A stretch of DNA of 64,000 nt from assembly GCA_050952085.1 (NCBI GenBank), contig JBMNKH010000007.1, positions 1 to 64,000 on the forward strand, written 5' to 3'. This document shows positions 50,727 to 59,743 of the stretch, piece after piece (positions within the stretch are counted from its first letter, which is position 1; each line of letters starts with the position of its first letter). The notes beneath the pieces were generated by a model that had not been told where the DNA came from, made no database searches, and saw only the letters and a list, made by a program, of their open reading frames with translations. Position numbers and translations under genes: made by a program. Source of the stretch: DTU015 sp012837895 (lineage in GTDB: Bacteria > Bacillota > Sulfobacillia > Fermentithermobacillales > Fermentithermobacillaceae).

Positions 50727-51784
50727 CACCGTTCCACAATAATTGCTTTTGCAAGGTAAACGGCCAGGCCTGCGATGAAGATTGTACCGGCCCAGCCACA
50801 TAGGGGATACACTACTCTCACCAGGTTGGAAAAACCGGCTGAAGCGGCCATTAGAGCACCTCCGGTTGTGGCAAACGCAGCAATCAGGAATCCTCTGTTT
50901 CCAGGAGGGATCAGCCTTGCAGAAAACCCGTAAAGGTTGGCCACAGCGGTAGTATACACTTCAGCTGCGAAAATCGTAACGTACAGCGGTTGCCCAAACC
51001 TCCACACCTGGGATGCCAGCCTGGCCAGGGGGATCTCAAACCTAGCTATATCAGGAAGGGAAGATGCTATAGTCAAGTACACAAGCAAGAGGCCCAGTCC
51101 CAGTCCTAAAGCCCCGAAACCGGCTACGACTAAAGCTTGCTTCCTGCTGTCCAGTGTACCTCCTACAGCAGACAGGACAGGGGCAGCCATAAGGATGTTG
51201 TAAGAAACGTAATTGAATGCGGACACTGCCCAATGCCCTACTGGAGGCTTGCAGTCAGGCGGCGGCAGCCCGATGTGTAACCCGTTTGTGTGTATCACCT
51301 TAGCTGAAATGAGAAAAACCCCGGCTAGAAGAAAGGGCACAACAGAGCCGATGGCGTATGCCATGCCCCTAAACCCTGTAAGCACAGTCACAAACGTAGC
51401 GATTGCCATGGCAGAAGCTCCGGCAAGCCATGGCAGACCGAATTCCTGGCTGATCACTGAGCCGGCACCCGAAATCATGGCTGACAAGGCGCCAAACAGG
51501 AAGAATACTGTCACCAAGTCAAGCAACGGGGACAGGGCTTTACCGGCTGCTTTACTGAACACAGGTTTGTGTGAGGAAGCACCCGTTTCCCTTCCGACTT
51601 CTATGCAAGCGAACCCGAACACGAAGAACCCTGCTACAGCTGCGATTACTCCTGGAATCCCCAGGGGGCCGAACATGCCGAAAAATTGCAGCACTTCTTG
51701 GCCTGATGCAAAACCTGCCCCTACCACAGTGCCAATGTAAGTGCCGGCCATAGCTATAACCGAAATCCTGGATTTGTCCAACAC
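50726..51784 (-). CDS. YkvI-like membrane transporter
   Basis: 352 residues with about ten transmembrane helices, of the YkvI family (APC superfamily-like). The N-terminal helix has GTYIGTVVGAGFASGQEVLQ, with the broken-helix Gly pattern GxGFASGQE typical of sodium-symport folds; later helices include FNYVSYNILMAAPVLSAVGG and YTTAVANLYGFSARL. The substrate is unknown; given the neighbouring histidine operon an amino acid is conceivable. GTG start at 51784 after GAGGAGACTGG. Confidence 0.85.
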   Translation of the reverse strand: MLDKSRISVIAMAGTYIGTVVGAGFASGQEVLQFFGMFGPLGIPGVIAAVAGFFVFGFACIEVGRETGASSHKPVFSKAAGKALSPLLDLVTVFFLFGALSAMISGAGSVISQEFGLPWLAGASAMAIATFVTVLTGFRGMAYAIGSVVPFLLAGVFLISAKVIHTNGLHIGLPPPDCKPPVGHWAVSAFNYVSYNILMAAPVLSAVGGTLDSRKQALVVAGFGALGLGLGLLLVYLTIASSLPDIARFEIPLARLASQVWRFGQPLYVTIFAAEVYTTAVANLYGFSARLIPPGNRGFLIAAFATTGGALMAASAGFSNLVRVVYPLCGWAGTIFIAGLAVYLAKAIIVER

Positions 51785-51867
51785 CCAGTCTCCTCACGAC
51801 AAAATCCTTGGGTCTTTATAGGTGTATTAGGAGAGTAGGGGTTAGATGTTCAGAATTTTGAATCTCA

Positions 51868-52530
51868 TTACAAGGTTTGCGGATAGTACACCTTTGAAAG
51901 GAGGGCTCTGACAAGATCCCTGGAGGAATAAACGGGCGCCCTGAAGACAGTGTAAGCATTGCCAACGTTTTCAGGCGTGTGGGCGTCGCTTCCGCCAATC
52001 CCGCCAATCCCATTTTGTTTGGCAAAAGCGCCTAGGATCTCACATATAACCGGGTGTCCCAGCTGTTTGCCGTTGCACACTTCTATGGCTGCAAGATTGC
52101 TAAGGGCGGTAATCCTCTCGTCTACAGTGAATTGCAGGCCTTCTTGGCTGCCTGAACTTTCCATGACCTGCCATGGGTGCGCCGGGATGGCAATACCCCC
52201 AAGTTTCCTGACGCGGTCTATCAGTTCCTGGCCATTGCACATCTTATACTTGCCCCAGTCGTTCCATTCGGTGTCGTCGATCCCATAGACAAGCATATGG
52301 CCTGCGTCTGTTGAAAGCTCTACGCCCCTGAGGATGACCAGGGAAGGGTAGTCTTTCCTCAGCTCTTCAAATGGGCGGCTGGCGTACATACTCTCGTGTT
52401 CGGTGATGCAAATGCCATCAAGCCCTTTCTCAAGGGCCGCCTCCAGGATGTCCCGGGGATCTGCCAAAGATTCTCCCGAGTAAATTGAGTGTACGTGTAA
52501 ATCAATTCGGAAGGTTTGTTTCCTAGCCAA
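51868..52530 (-). CDS. PHP domain phosphoesterase
   Basis: 220 residues. Metal-dependent phosphoesterase of the PHP family: RIDLHVHSIYSGESLADP (HxH motif), ICITEHESMY, GVELSTDAGHMLVYG, IAIPAHPWQ, and GGSDAHTPENVG supply the metal ligands at the family spacing. It is a stand-alone PHP protein, not polymerase linked. The substrate is unknown; relatives cleave nucleotides or phosphates. TTG start at 52530 after GGAGGAGACTC. It sits between YkvI and the kinase-like gene on the same strand. Confidence 0.9.
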   Translation of the reverse strand: MARKQTFRIDLHVHSIYSGESLADPRDILEAALEKGLDGICITEHESMYASRPFEELRKDYPSLVILRGVELSTDAGHMLVYGIDDTEWNDWGKYKMCNGQELIDRVRKLGGIAIPAHPWQVMESSGSQEGLQFTVDERITALSNLAAIEVCNGKQLGHPVICEILGAFAKQNGIGGIGGSDAHTPENVGNAYTVFRAPVYSSRDLVRALLSKVYYPQTL

Positions 52531-52647
52531 GAGTCTCCTCCGGTCTACAAGACTTGGCCTGTTTGCGTTACATACTTACATGCCTGCCGTCTAAATCGCT
52601 ACACCAGGGTTTCCGTCACACCAGGGTTTCTGTCTATGGGACCGGGC

Positions 52648-53460
52648 TTACTTAACCTGACGCCCGAATACTTCTCTGGGTATGGACGAGAAAATAAGGG
52701 AACGATCGCTTCTGAGCTCTTTGGGCAAAAAAGCTCCCCTCATCATATCAATGTCTTCGTCTATTTGCGATAGGTTCTTAGCAAGGTATTCAGCGAAGTA
52801 CCCGGCGTAGTCCTGTTCAGCAAATCTAACAATGGTCCTGATTTCATTTAGCGTTATTCTCTTAAACATGCTTGTTGCACGTTTCAGGATATTGTCCCTG
52901 TGCCGCGAGAAGTCTTCGAAGTAGCGTTTAATCGTCGAGACCCGTCCGGTATCTGCGGCGTCCTGGAGCTTCAGCAGGAAGCGGTATATGTTCTGGCAGC
53001 GGGGATCAAGGCTGGCACCAAAATCAAACCAAACCGGAATGCCTGACACATACCATATATTCCTCTCACCATCATCCCAGTTCCTTACCAGGGTGTCGAA
53101 CACCACCTGGTATCCCATAGCAGTCTCAGGGTCCTTATGAGGCAGGGAACTCTTATCGTATTGGTAAGCAGCTTTTGAGAAGTAGAACTTAGGTCCGACC
53201 AATTCTGTTAGTTTGTCCCTGTTTTCCTGGCTTAGTTTCAACTCGTGTTCGAGTTTTACAGATACAACGTTGACTCTGCCTATTCCCAGAAGGCTCACGA
53301 TTTTCTCGATAGGCCCGTAGCTGAAGAAGGATTCATGTACCAAGAATTTGCGGGAGGAACGTTTGGGCATGAGAGTTGGTTCAAAGTGCTGTTTGACATA
53401 GTATATTTCATCGTCGACAACATATTTGACCAATCCGTGTTCAAACTCTACTCTTCCCAT
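52648..53460 (-). CDS. HipA/PI3K-like kinase-fold protein
   Basis: 270 residues. Not a standard family match, but the middle shows a kinase-like catalytic pair: VVFDTLVRNWDDGERN (Asp129/Asp130, Asn134) followed by IPVWFDFGASLD (Asp146), as in HipA and PI3/PI4-kinase-like folds (N-x-D...N and DFG). A possible Lys-bearing N-lobe is YYVKQHFEPTLMPKRSSRKF. The C-terminal third is helical. The phospho-acceptor is unknown; it could be a protein or a small molecule. ATG 53460 with GGAGG five bases upstream. Confidence 0.6.
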   Translation of the reverse strand: MGRVEFEHGLVKYVVDDEIYYVKQHFEPTLMPKRSSRKFLVHESFFSYGPIEKIVSLLGIGRVNVVSVKLEHELKLSQENRDKLTELVGPKFYFSKAAYQYDKSSLPHKDPETAMGYQVVFDTLVRNWDDGERNIWYVSGIPVWFDFGASLDPRCQNIYRFLLKLQDAADTGRVSTIKRYFEDFSRHRDNILKRATSMFKRITLNEIRTIVRFAEQDYAGYFAEYLAKNLSQIDEDIDMMRGAFLPKELRSDRSLIFSSIPREVFGRQVK

Positions 53461-53622
53461 TTCATCCTCCAATAGCGGGCACTGCCGGTAGCTTCAATAT
53501 ATTAATATACAATATTACACCCTCAGGTTTGGTTCCTCCTGCACAAACGTTCGCCGATATGTTATCATTCAAAGTGGTGACCCATGCAGTGTGAAGTCTG
53601 CAATTTTGAGGAGGTAGGCTAC

Positions 53623-54726
53623 ATGAAGCAGGTGGCCAAGCTGGGCTTGACTCTGGCGCTTATATGTGCTGTTGCCGCCCTAGGACTGGCGGCAGTGTAC
53701 GCTAAGACCAAGCCTATAATCGATAAACGAGCTGAGGAAGACCTTCTGAACGCGGCGAGAGAAGTCATTCCCGGAGCTTCTGCTATTGAACAGCAAGAAC
53801 TTGATGGTACCAGGTACTGGATTGGCAAGAAGGGCTCTGAACTAGCAGGAGCAGCTATGCAGGTGGAAGCCCAGGGTTACGGTTCTGAGCCAATTCAAAT
53901 GATGGTTGGTGTTGATACAGACGGTACTGTTACAGACGTGAAAATCGTTGCCATGTCTGAAACGCCCGGCATTGGCACTCGTGTTAAAGATGAAGCCTTT
54001 TTGTCCCGGTTTAGAGGTAACAGCGATCCCGCCGGGGTTGACGGCATTTCAGGGGCTACTGTGTCTTCAGGGGCAGTAAAGGGTGGTGTGAGCAAGGCCC
54101 TGAGCTTCTTGTCGGCAATCGTCGCTCCAGGCGGAGAGCTTGTGATAGACCTTGCGGCCGTTCCTGACGGGACATACGAAGGCACAGGTAAGGGGCTGTT
54201 CGGTCCCATAAAGATATCTGTAACCGTAAAGGACGGTAAGATTACAGAAGTCAAGGTCTTGGAACACAGTGAGACTCAAGGGATTGCCGATATGGCCATT
54301 AACGGAGTTCCTAAGTCCATGATTGAGAAGCAAACACTTGACGTGGATGCTGTCTCAGGAGCTACCTTTACAAGCGAAGGCATTATCAACGCAGTCAAGG
54401 ATGCATTAATGCCGCTTGCTGTAAGGAAGGACGAGGCAAGTGGGCCTGTCGACATCACCAAGTTGCCTGACGGCACGTATGAAGGCTCAGGCAAGGGATT
54501 GTTCGGCCCGATAAAGGTGTCAGTAACCATGCAAGGTGGCAAGATTACAGACATCAAAGTGCTTGAACACAAGGAAACCGCAGGAATATCCGATCCGGCT
54601 TTTACGTATGTCCCCAAGGACATAATTGAAAAGCAAACCCTTGACGTTGATACGGTTTCGGGGGCAACCTTCACAAGTGAAGGAGTTATTGAGGCGGTGA
54701 AAAATGCCCTCCAAGGGTCCAAGTAA
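53623..54726 (+). CDS. Membrane-anchored protein with three covalent-FMN-binding domains
   Basis: 367 residues. An N-terminal membrane helix (LGLTLALICAVAALGLAAVY), then an RnfG-like FMN-binding domain with flavinylation motif DGISGATVSS (Thr146), followed by two nearly identical FMN-binding domains: VPDGTYEGTGKGLFGPIKIS to DAVSGATFTS (Thr248), and LPDGTYEGSGKGLFGPIKVS to DTVSGATFTS (Thr349). The Thr residues should carry phosphoester-linked FMN added by an ApbE transferase, which is not in the window. It would carry electrons on the outer face of the membrane. ATG after GAGGAGGTAGGCTAC. Its end overlaps the response regulator. Confidence 0.9.
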   Translation: MKQVAKLGLTLALICAVAALGLAAVYAKTKPIIDKRAEEDLLNAAREVIPGASAIEQQELDGTRYWIGKKGSELAGAAMQVEAQGYGSEPIQMMVGVDTDGTVTDVKIVAMSETPGIGTRVKDEAFLSRFRGNSDPAGVDGISGATVSSGAVKGGVSKALSFLSAIVAPGGELVIDLAAVPDGTYEGTGKGLFGPIKISVTVKDGKITEVKVLEHSETQGIADMAINGVPKSMIEKQTLDVDAVSGATFTSEGIINAVKDALMPLAVRKDEASGPVDITKLPDGTYEGSGKGLFGPIKVSVTMQGGKITDIKVLEHKETAGISDPAFTYVPKDIIEKQTLDVDTVSGATFTSEGVIEAVKNALQGSK

Positions 54727-55483
54727 GGGGAAAATAAGGGTTCTCCTGTGTGACGATCATGCCCTTGTGAGAGAGGGCACCAAGCGGTTGCTGGAAGGAG
54801 AACCGGACATTGAAGTGGTGGGGGAAGCTTCTGACGGGTTTGAAGCGATTGAACTGGCCAGGAAGCTTTCCCCTGATGTTATTGCCATGGATGTATCAAT
54901 GCCCCGTATGAACGGCATAGAAGCTACCAGGGAGATCAAGAGACATTTTCCGGACATATTCATCCTAGCCCTTACTGCCTACGACGATTTTGCTTACGTT
55001 TCGCGCCTGATTGAAAACGGAGCTTCAGGTTACATATTGAAGAGCGTCCGTTCAGAAGAGCTGATTCAAGCCATAAGAGCTACCGCCCTGGGCGAATGTA
55101 TCCTCCATCCTGACATTGCCAGGGAAGTGTTTGCCAGGATAGCCAGGCGGTCCGGTCTCCTGGCAGAACATCAAGGAGAAGTAAGTGGAGACCAGTCCTT
55201 TAGAAGTGAGGCCGGCTTGCCTGACGGAGGTTTGGAGCATACAGGCGAGGGAGCTGACCGGCTGCTTACAGCCAGGGAGGCTCACATCCTCAAACTTGCA
55301 GCCAAAGGGCTTTCAAACAAAGAGATCGCTTTTGAACTCAGCCTGAGCCCCAGGACTGTCCAGTCACACCTGAGTTCAGTATTCGACAAATTGGGGGTTA
55401 CTTCCAGAACCCAGGCGGTGGTCGCCGGGCTCAAACAAGGTATCATCAAGCGTGAAGACATTGAGGTGAACCCTGATGGGTGA
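54704..55483 (+). CDS. NarL/FixJ family response regulator
   Basis: 259 residues. Receiver domain with the acidic pocket LLCDDH, phospho-acceptor Asp63 in VIAMDVSMPRMNG, and LTAYDD, then a linker of about 50 residues that is longer than usual and rich in Gly and Glu, then a LuxR-type HTH (LTAREAHILKLAAKGLSNKE to LSPRTVQSHLSSVFDKLGV). It overlaps the FMN-protein gene by 23 bases and the sensor kinase gene by 8 bases, so all three are translationally coupled. It probably controls redox-related genes, possibly its own operon. Confidence 0.92.
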   Translation: MPSKGPSKGKIRVLLCDDHALVREGTKRLLEGEPDIEVVGEASDGFEAIELARKLSPDVIAMDVSMPRMNGIEATREIKRHFPDIFILALTAYDDFAYVSRLIENGASGYILKSVRSEELIQAIRATALGECILHPDIAREVFARIARRSGLLAEHQGEVSGDQSFRSEAGLPDGGLEHTGEGADRLLTAREAHILKLAAKGLSNKEIAFELSLSPRTVQSHLSSVFDKLGVTSRTQAVVAGLKQGIIKREDIEVNPDG

Positions 55484-57110
55484 TATGCCCGGATGGAAGG
55501 CGGGCACCTTTCTATTGCTTGAGATGGGGAGGATAACCCGTGGCAATCTTACACGCGATGAAGCACTCGACAGGATCGCCCGGCTCATATTAGACAGTTT
55601 TGATATTGATGCAGTGGCCATCCTTGTTTATGAACCGGCTTCAAAGTCGGCCTACGTAGTATCATCAGTTGGCAAGCACAATCTGCTAGTATCGCCGGAT
55701 ATCACCTTACGCGTAGACGCTGATTCTTGTCTAATGCAGTCTGCCCTCAACCCTCACCGTCCCCTTATCGTAACCAAGGGACACAGCGACTCGGTGTTGG
55801 GAAGACTAACGTTTTCCTTTGCAGCTATAGTCCCGATGAGCCTTGGGCAAGAACTAACAGGTTTCATGATACTGGCACGTCAAGATGACTTCCCGTTTTT
55901 CCAGTCAGATCCTGAGTTCGTTATGGCTGTTGCCAGTCAGGCAGCTATGATAGCTTCCAAAGCAGCCTTGATCGAGAACCTCAAGCAGTCTGAAGAAAGA
56001 TATCACATGCTTATGGAAAACGCAGGCGATCTCGTGTTTGTGCTGGACAGGGGCGGCCGGTTTCTGTATGTGAATTCTCAGAGCATGGACATGCTTGGAT
56101 ACAAGCCTGAAGAACTGTGCGGAAGGTATTTCGGGGAGTTTGTGACTCCCGAGTCATGGGCGACCACTGTGTCTACCCTGAAAAATGCAGTGCGTAACCG
56201 TCAGAAGCACATCGAATACTCCTGGACAATACAGCCGAAAGACGGGCATATGGTGAAACTGGATGTGCGCGCATCCCTGATATATCAAGGTTTTGAACTG
56301 CTACATCACCAGGGAATCGCAAGGGATACTTCCACTGAAAAACGCCTCTGGGAAGAAATCGAGAAGAGGGAAAAGGCGCTGGATGTATCCAGGAGCCGTG
56401 AAGAGATGATGCGCGAGTACCTTTCAGTGGCAGATCTGGTGCAGGAAGAAGAAAGAGCCAGGATCGCCAGGGAGCTTCACGACGGGGCGATTCAGTACTT
56501 GGTGGCGCTCAGGAGGAAACTTGACCTCCTCGAGAAGACCCTTCCGTTAAGCCAAGCCCCTCATCGCAATACTAAAGAGCTTATTAGCGATATGGATTCG
56601 CTGTTAGATGAGACTATCGCAGACTTGAGGGAGTTTGCCAGGAACCTGAGGCCGCCGGTGCTTGACGATTTCGGGTTTGTGTCCGCTTGTGAATGGTTAT
56701 GTGACCAGGCGGAAAGGGAGGGTTTCCGGGTGGTCTTCGATGTATCCGGCCTTATCCAGGAGCTTCCCCGGGAAACAGAGGCGTTGGTGTTCAGGATAGT
56801 CCAGGAAGGGCTGTCCAATGCGGTGAAACACTCGGGGGCGGATTTGATTGAACTTAGGCTTGCATTTGAAGAAGATGTGTTCAGAATAGGGATAAGGGAC
56901 AACGGTAAAGGGTTTGACCCTCCTAAGGCCGCTCCTGGCTCTTTAGTAGCCGCCGGGCAGATGGGCCTGGTGGGCATGTTCGAACGGGCTGAACTGCTCG
57001 GAGCATCGCTGGAAATCTCATCTGAACCCGGGAACGGCACCTTCCTAAGTTTGGAAGTTCCTGTTGGCCAGAAGTCTTCCTCTGAGCGACTTAGCAATCA
57101 ATCTGACTAA
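55476..57110 (+). CDS. Sensor histidine kinase (GAF-PAS-HisKA_3-HATPase)
   Basis: 544 residues, no transmembrane helix, hence soluble. Residues 1-165 form a GAF domain (LILDSFDIDAVAILVYEPAS, VPMSLGQELTGFMILARQDD), 170-290 a PAS domain (SEERYHMLMENAGDLVFVLD, YVNSQSMDMLGYKPEELCGR), then a HisKA_3 dimerisation helix with phospho-His in ARIARELHDGAIQYL, and an HATPase domain with N-box EGLSNAVKHS, G1 DNGKGFD, and G2 GLVGMFERAELLGA. A cytosolic signal (redox or gas) is likely. Partner of the upstream response regulator. Confidence 0.93.
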   Translation: MGDMPGWKAGTFLLLEMGRITRGNLTRDEALDRIARLILDSFDIDAVAILVYEPASKSAYVVSSVGKHNLLVSPDITLRVDADSCLMQSALNPHRPLIVTKGHSDSVLGRLTFSFAAIVPMSLGQELTGFMILARQDDFPFFQSDPEFVMAVASQAAMIASKAALIENLKQSEERYHMLMENAGDLVFVLDRGGRFLYVNSQSMDMLGYKPEELCGRYFGEFVTPESWATTVSTLKNAVRNRQKHIEYSWTIQPKDGHMVKLDVRASLIYQGFELLHHQGIARDTSTEKRLWEEIEKREKALDVSRSREEMMREYLSVADLVQEEERARIARELHDGAIQYLVALRRKLDLLEKTLPLSQAPHRNTKELISDMDSLLDETIADLREFARNLRPPVLDDFGFVSACEWLCDQAEREGFRVVFDVSGLIQELPRETEALVFRIVQEGLSNAVKHSGADLIELRLAFEEDVFRIGIRDNGKGFDPPKAAPGSLVAAGQMGLVGMFERAELLGASLEISSEPGNGTFLSLEVPVGQKSSSERLSNQSD

Positions 57111-57210
57111 TCTTATCATTCAGGCTGATCAACAGGCTCATAAATCCAAATCCATTGGATAAGAAGTCTACTGACGGTCTGCTGACTGACTACTCACAAC
57201 TGTCTCCGCA

Positions 57211-57249
57211 AAACTGCCTAGGCCAAAATGCCTAGGCAGTTTGCTCTCT
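57211..57249 (+). terminator. Intrinsic terminator after the two-component operon
   Basis: AAACTGCCTAGGC and GCCTAGGCAGTTT form a 13-bp perfect stem with a six-base loop, followed by GCTCTCTT. Active in both directions by shape. Confidence 0.85.
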
Positions 57250-57320
57250 TGGCTGACGAATTCCCCGCTTGAACCTTCTACTATTAGTGGTGACGAGAGT
57301 TATAACTGGAGGGTTGCACG

Positions 57321-57983
57321 ATGGCTCTAGAATTAACAGCCTCATATCAGCCGACAGAATACGTGGTGGACGAAGACTTGGCCCTTGCGCGGAAGGTTTC
57401 CCAGGGGGATGAAGAAGCTTTTGAAATACTGTATGACCGCTACTACAAACAGATCTACCTGCATGTGTCCGGAATGGTGAAAACCAGGGAGGACGCAGAA
57501 GACCTGACCCAGGAAGTGTTCTTGCGGGTCTATTCCTCAATCGGTACATATTCGGGGCGTGCCTCTTTGGGCAGGTGGATGAGAAGGGTAGCGACAAACC
57601 TGTGCATAGACAAGATGAGGAAGAAGAGAGTACCCACAGTATCGTGGCCGGTCCTCATAAGCAGAGACGGGGACGAGCAGCCTGTTGAGTTTGCTGACGA
57701 TGAGCATGAATTGTTGGACTTGCTGGAGGCGCAAGATGGCCGGGATACTATCCTGAAAGCTATAGAGTCTCTGCCTGACTACTACAGGGATACGGTAATG
57801 CTCCACGACGTGTTGGAATACCCGGGTAAGGAAGTGGCCAAGCGGATGTCCTGCCCTGTAGGCACTGTTAAGTCCAGGCTGTCCAGGGCAAGGAATGTGT
57901 TGCAGGCAATGGTCGTGGATTCCGGAATGGCTGTGGATTCAGGTTGGCAGTGTGCCGGCTCTGCAAGAGCTGCGTCGTTTTAG
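57321..57983 (+). CDS. ECF-type RNA polymerase sigma factor
   Basis: 220 residues. Sigma region 2 is seen in FEILYDRYYKQIYLHVSGMV, REDAEDLTQEVFLRVYSSI and GRWMRRVATNLCIDKMRKKR; region 4 in SLPDYYRDTVMLHDVLEYPG, KEVAKRMSCPVGTVKSRLSR. The C-terminal 30 residues (SGMAVDSGWQCAGSARAASF) are unusual. No anti-sigma gene is next to it. ATG after CTGGAGGGTTGCACG. It precedes the second repeat array and the VanW gene. Confidence 0.93.
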   Translation: MALELTASYQPTEYVVDEDLALARKVSQGDEEAFEILYDRYYKQIYLHVSGMVKTREDAEDLTQEVFLRVYSSIGTYSGRASLGRWMRRVATNLCIDKMRKKRVPTVSWPVLISRDGDEQPVEFADDEHELLDLLEAQDGRDTILKAIESLPDYYRDTVMLHDVLEYPGKEVAKRMSCPVGTVKSRLSRARNVLQAMVVDSGMAVDSGWQCAGSARAASF

Positions 57984-58015
57984 TAAAAGGTCTCAGCCGT
58001 CTGGCTGATTTTCGA

Positions 58016-58298
58016 ACAGGTTCTTAGAAAAGCTGTATGAATTTGTTACAGATTTTCCCGAAGCCGTGTAAATTTTGAACGGGTGTATGAAAAAACTACA
58101 TCTCTGCAGGGATGCTGCCTGATTCTCATACAGGTTGTGGAAAAGGTGTATCTTTCTTGTACAGGTTCTGATGGAGGCTGTATAGATTCTAGACAGCTGT
58201 ATCAAAAAGGTACGGTCCTCCGAAAGACCTGCCTAGTTTTCATACAGGTTTCCAAAAAGCTGTGTCTTTATCGGACAGGTGAGGCCGGGAGGTGCATC
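58016..58298. repeat. Second dyad array: eight elements in triplets, 114-bp superperiod
   Basis: Elements of the type TACAGGTTNNNNNAAAAG followed by CTGTATC, with the dyad TACAG/CTGTA, have their ACAG start at 58016, 58048, 58079, 58130, 58161, 58193, 58244 and 58275. The steps are 32, 31, 51, then 31, 32, 51, then 31, so 58016 to 58130 and 58130 to 58244 are both 114 bp. The flank before each triplet is kept (GCTGATTTTC, GCCTGATTCTCA, GCCTAGTTTTCA). It fills the gap between the sigma factor and the VanW gene (57984-58449), which has no convincing gene. Confidence 0.8.
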
Positions 58299-58449
58299 AA
58301 TACCTGACCCAAATCTACCCCTCGCGAATACCTTCATGAGCATCTTCCAAATACCCCTGTACCCGGAATCCTTCCACCAGGCGTCAGAATATATATGGAT
58401 CGGCGGCCCCGTCTTGTTAGCGGCGGAAATCCATTATCGGAGATGGGTA

Positions 58450-59743
58450 ATGAAACGACGGTTTTGGGTCATTCTTGCGGTACTGATATCCATGTCCCTC
58501 CTAGGTTACCTGGTAGTGTTGCCGGGAACCCAGGTATGTGGAATTGACTTAGGTTGGTTGAGTTTCAGCCAAGCTGCTTCAGTCCTGGAAGAAGCCCTGT
58601 CTTGGGAATCACGTTCCCTTGAGCTTGTAGGCCTTGACCGGGATTCACAGAAATATCCCATGGCATCTATTGGGATTAGCCCTGATATCGAAAATACCGT
58701 CAGGGCGCTCAGGCGCCCTCTATGGCTTATATCTAAGAGACGATATCCCCTCTTGCTTCAAGTGGACCAAGAACGGAAAGCTTCTTGGCTCGATGCGGTA
58801 GCGGAACGTTTCAGACAGGATCCCCTCGATGCTTCGTTCAATATCACCCAAGATGACAGGGTAGAGGTGATAAGTAGCAGGCCCGGTGTTGTTGTTGACA
58901 AAGATGCACTGGGCTGAATCTGTTTCCGGTGACGGATGGGCTGAGATCCCGGCCCGGCTTTACCTGCCTCTGGTTTATATAGAGCCCAAAGTGACTACTG
59001 AACAGCTGGAAAGTCATCTTCCTTTTGAGGTCATATCTTCCTATTCCACTTATTATCAGGACACGAATGACCGGGCGCACAACATATCACTCGCAAGCAG
59101 TGTTCTGGATGAACTTACGATTAGCCCTGGTCAGGTGCTGTCCTTTAACCAGATCACCGGGCCCAGGTCAAAGGAGAATGGATACAGGAAAGCCGGGGTA
59201 TTCATAGGAGATCAAGTGGTTGACGATTACGGAGGAGGAGTGTGTCAGGTCTCAACCACCCTGTATGTGGCCTTGCTCAAGGCCGGCTTTGAAATCGTCG
59301 AGCGGTATAACCATGGAATGCCTGTAAGTTACGTGCCCCTTGGGTTGGATGCCACGGTAGCCTATGACATTTTGGACCTCAAAATGAAAAACTGCTTGGA
59401 TGCACCATGTATTTTGAAAACAGAGGCCAAGGACGGGTGTTTGACAGTTAAGGTATTCGGCAAAAAGGTTCCAGATCTGGTTATCGAGTTGGAAGCCAGA
59501 GTGGTTAAAGAAATCCCTGCCCAGCCTGTTTCAGATAGCGTTACAGGTGGCGACGGCATAAACGGTGAGGATGGCGGGAACGGTGACGCCGGGAATACCC
59601 CTAAGTTGCGAAGCGGCTTTATGGTTGAAACTTGGCGGAAGTATATACGTGATGGCAACGTGGTGAAGATGGAAAAACTCAACTCAAGTTGGTATCCGCC
59701 TGAAAAAGCTGTACCTTCTTCAGATACAAGAGGCGGGACTTGA
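58450..59743 (+). pseudogene. VanW family protein, frameshifted
   Basis: An N-terminal membrane helix (FWVILAVLISMSLLGYLVVL) leads into a peptidoglycan-binding-like domain (GIDLGWLSFSQAASVLEEAL), then the VanW domain NISLASSVLDELTISPGQVL, DDYGGGVCQVSTTLYVALL, and ERYNHGMPVSYVPLGLDATV. After codon 155 or so the frame breaks at a GGG run, 58910-58913: KDAL is followed by a stop, and AESVSGDGWAEIPARLYL continues one base off. Removing one G restores a single protein of about 431 residues. Pseudogene, or a homopolymer sequencing error. ATG 58450 after GGAGATGGGTA. Confidence 0.85.
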
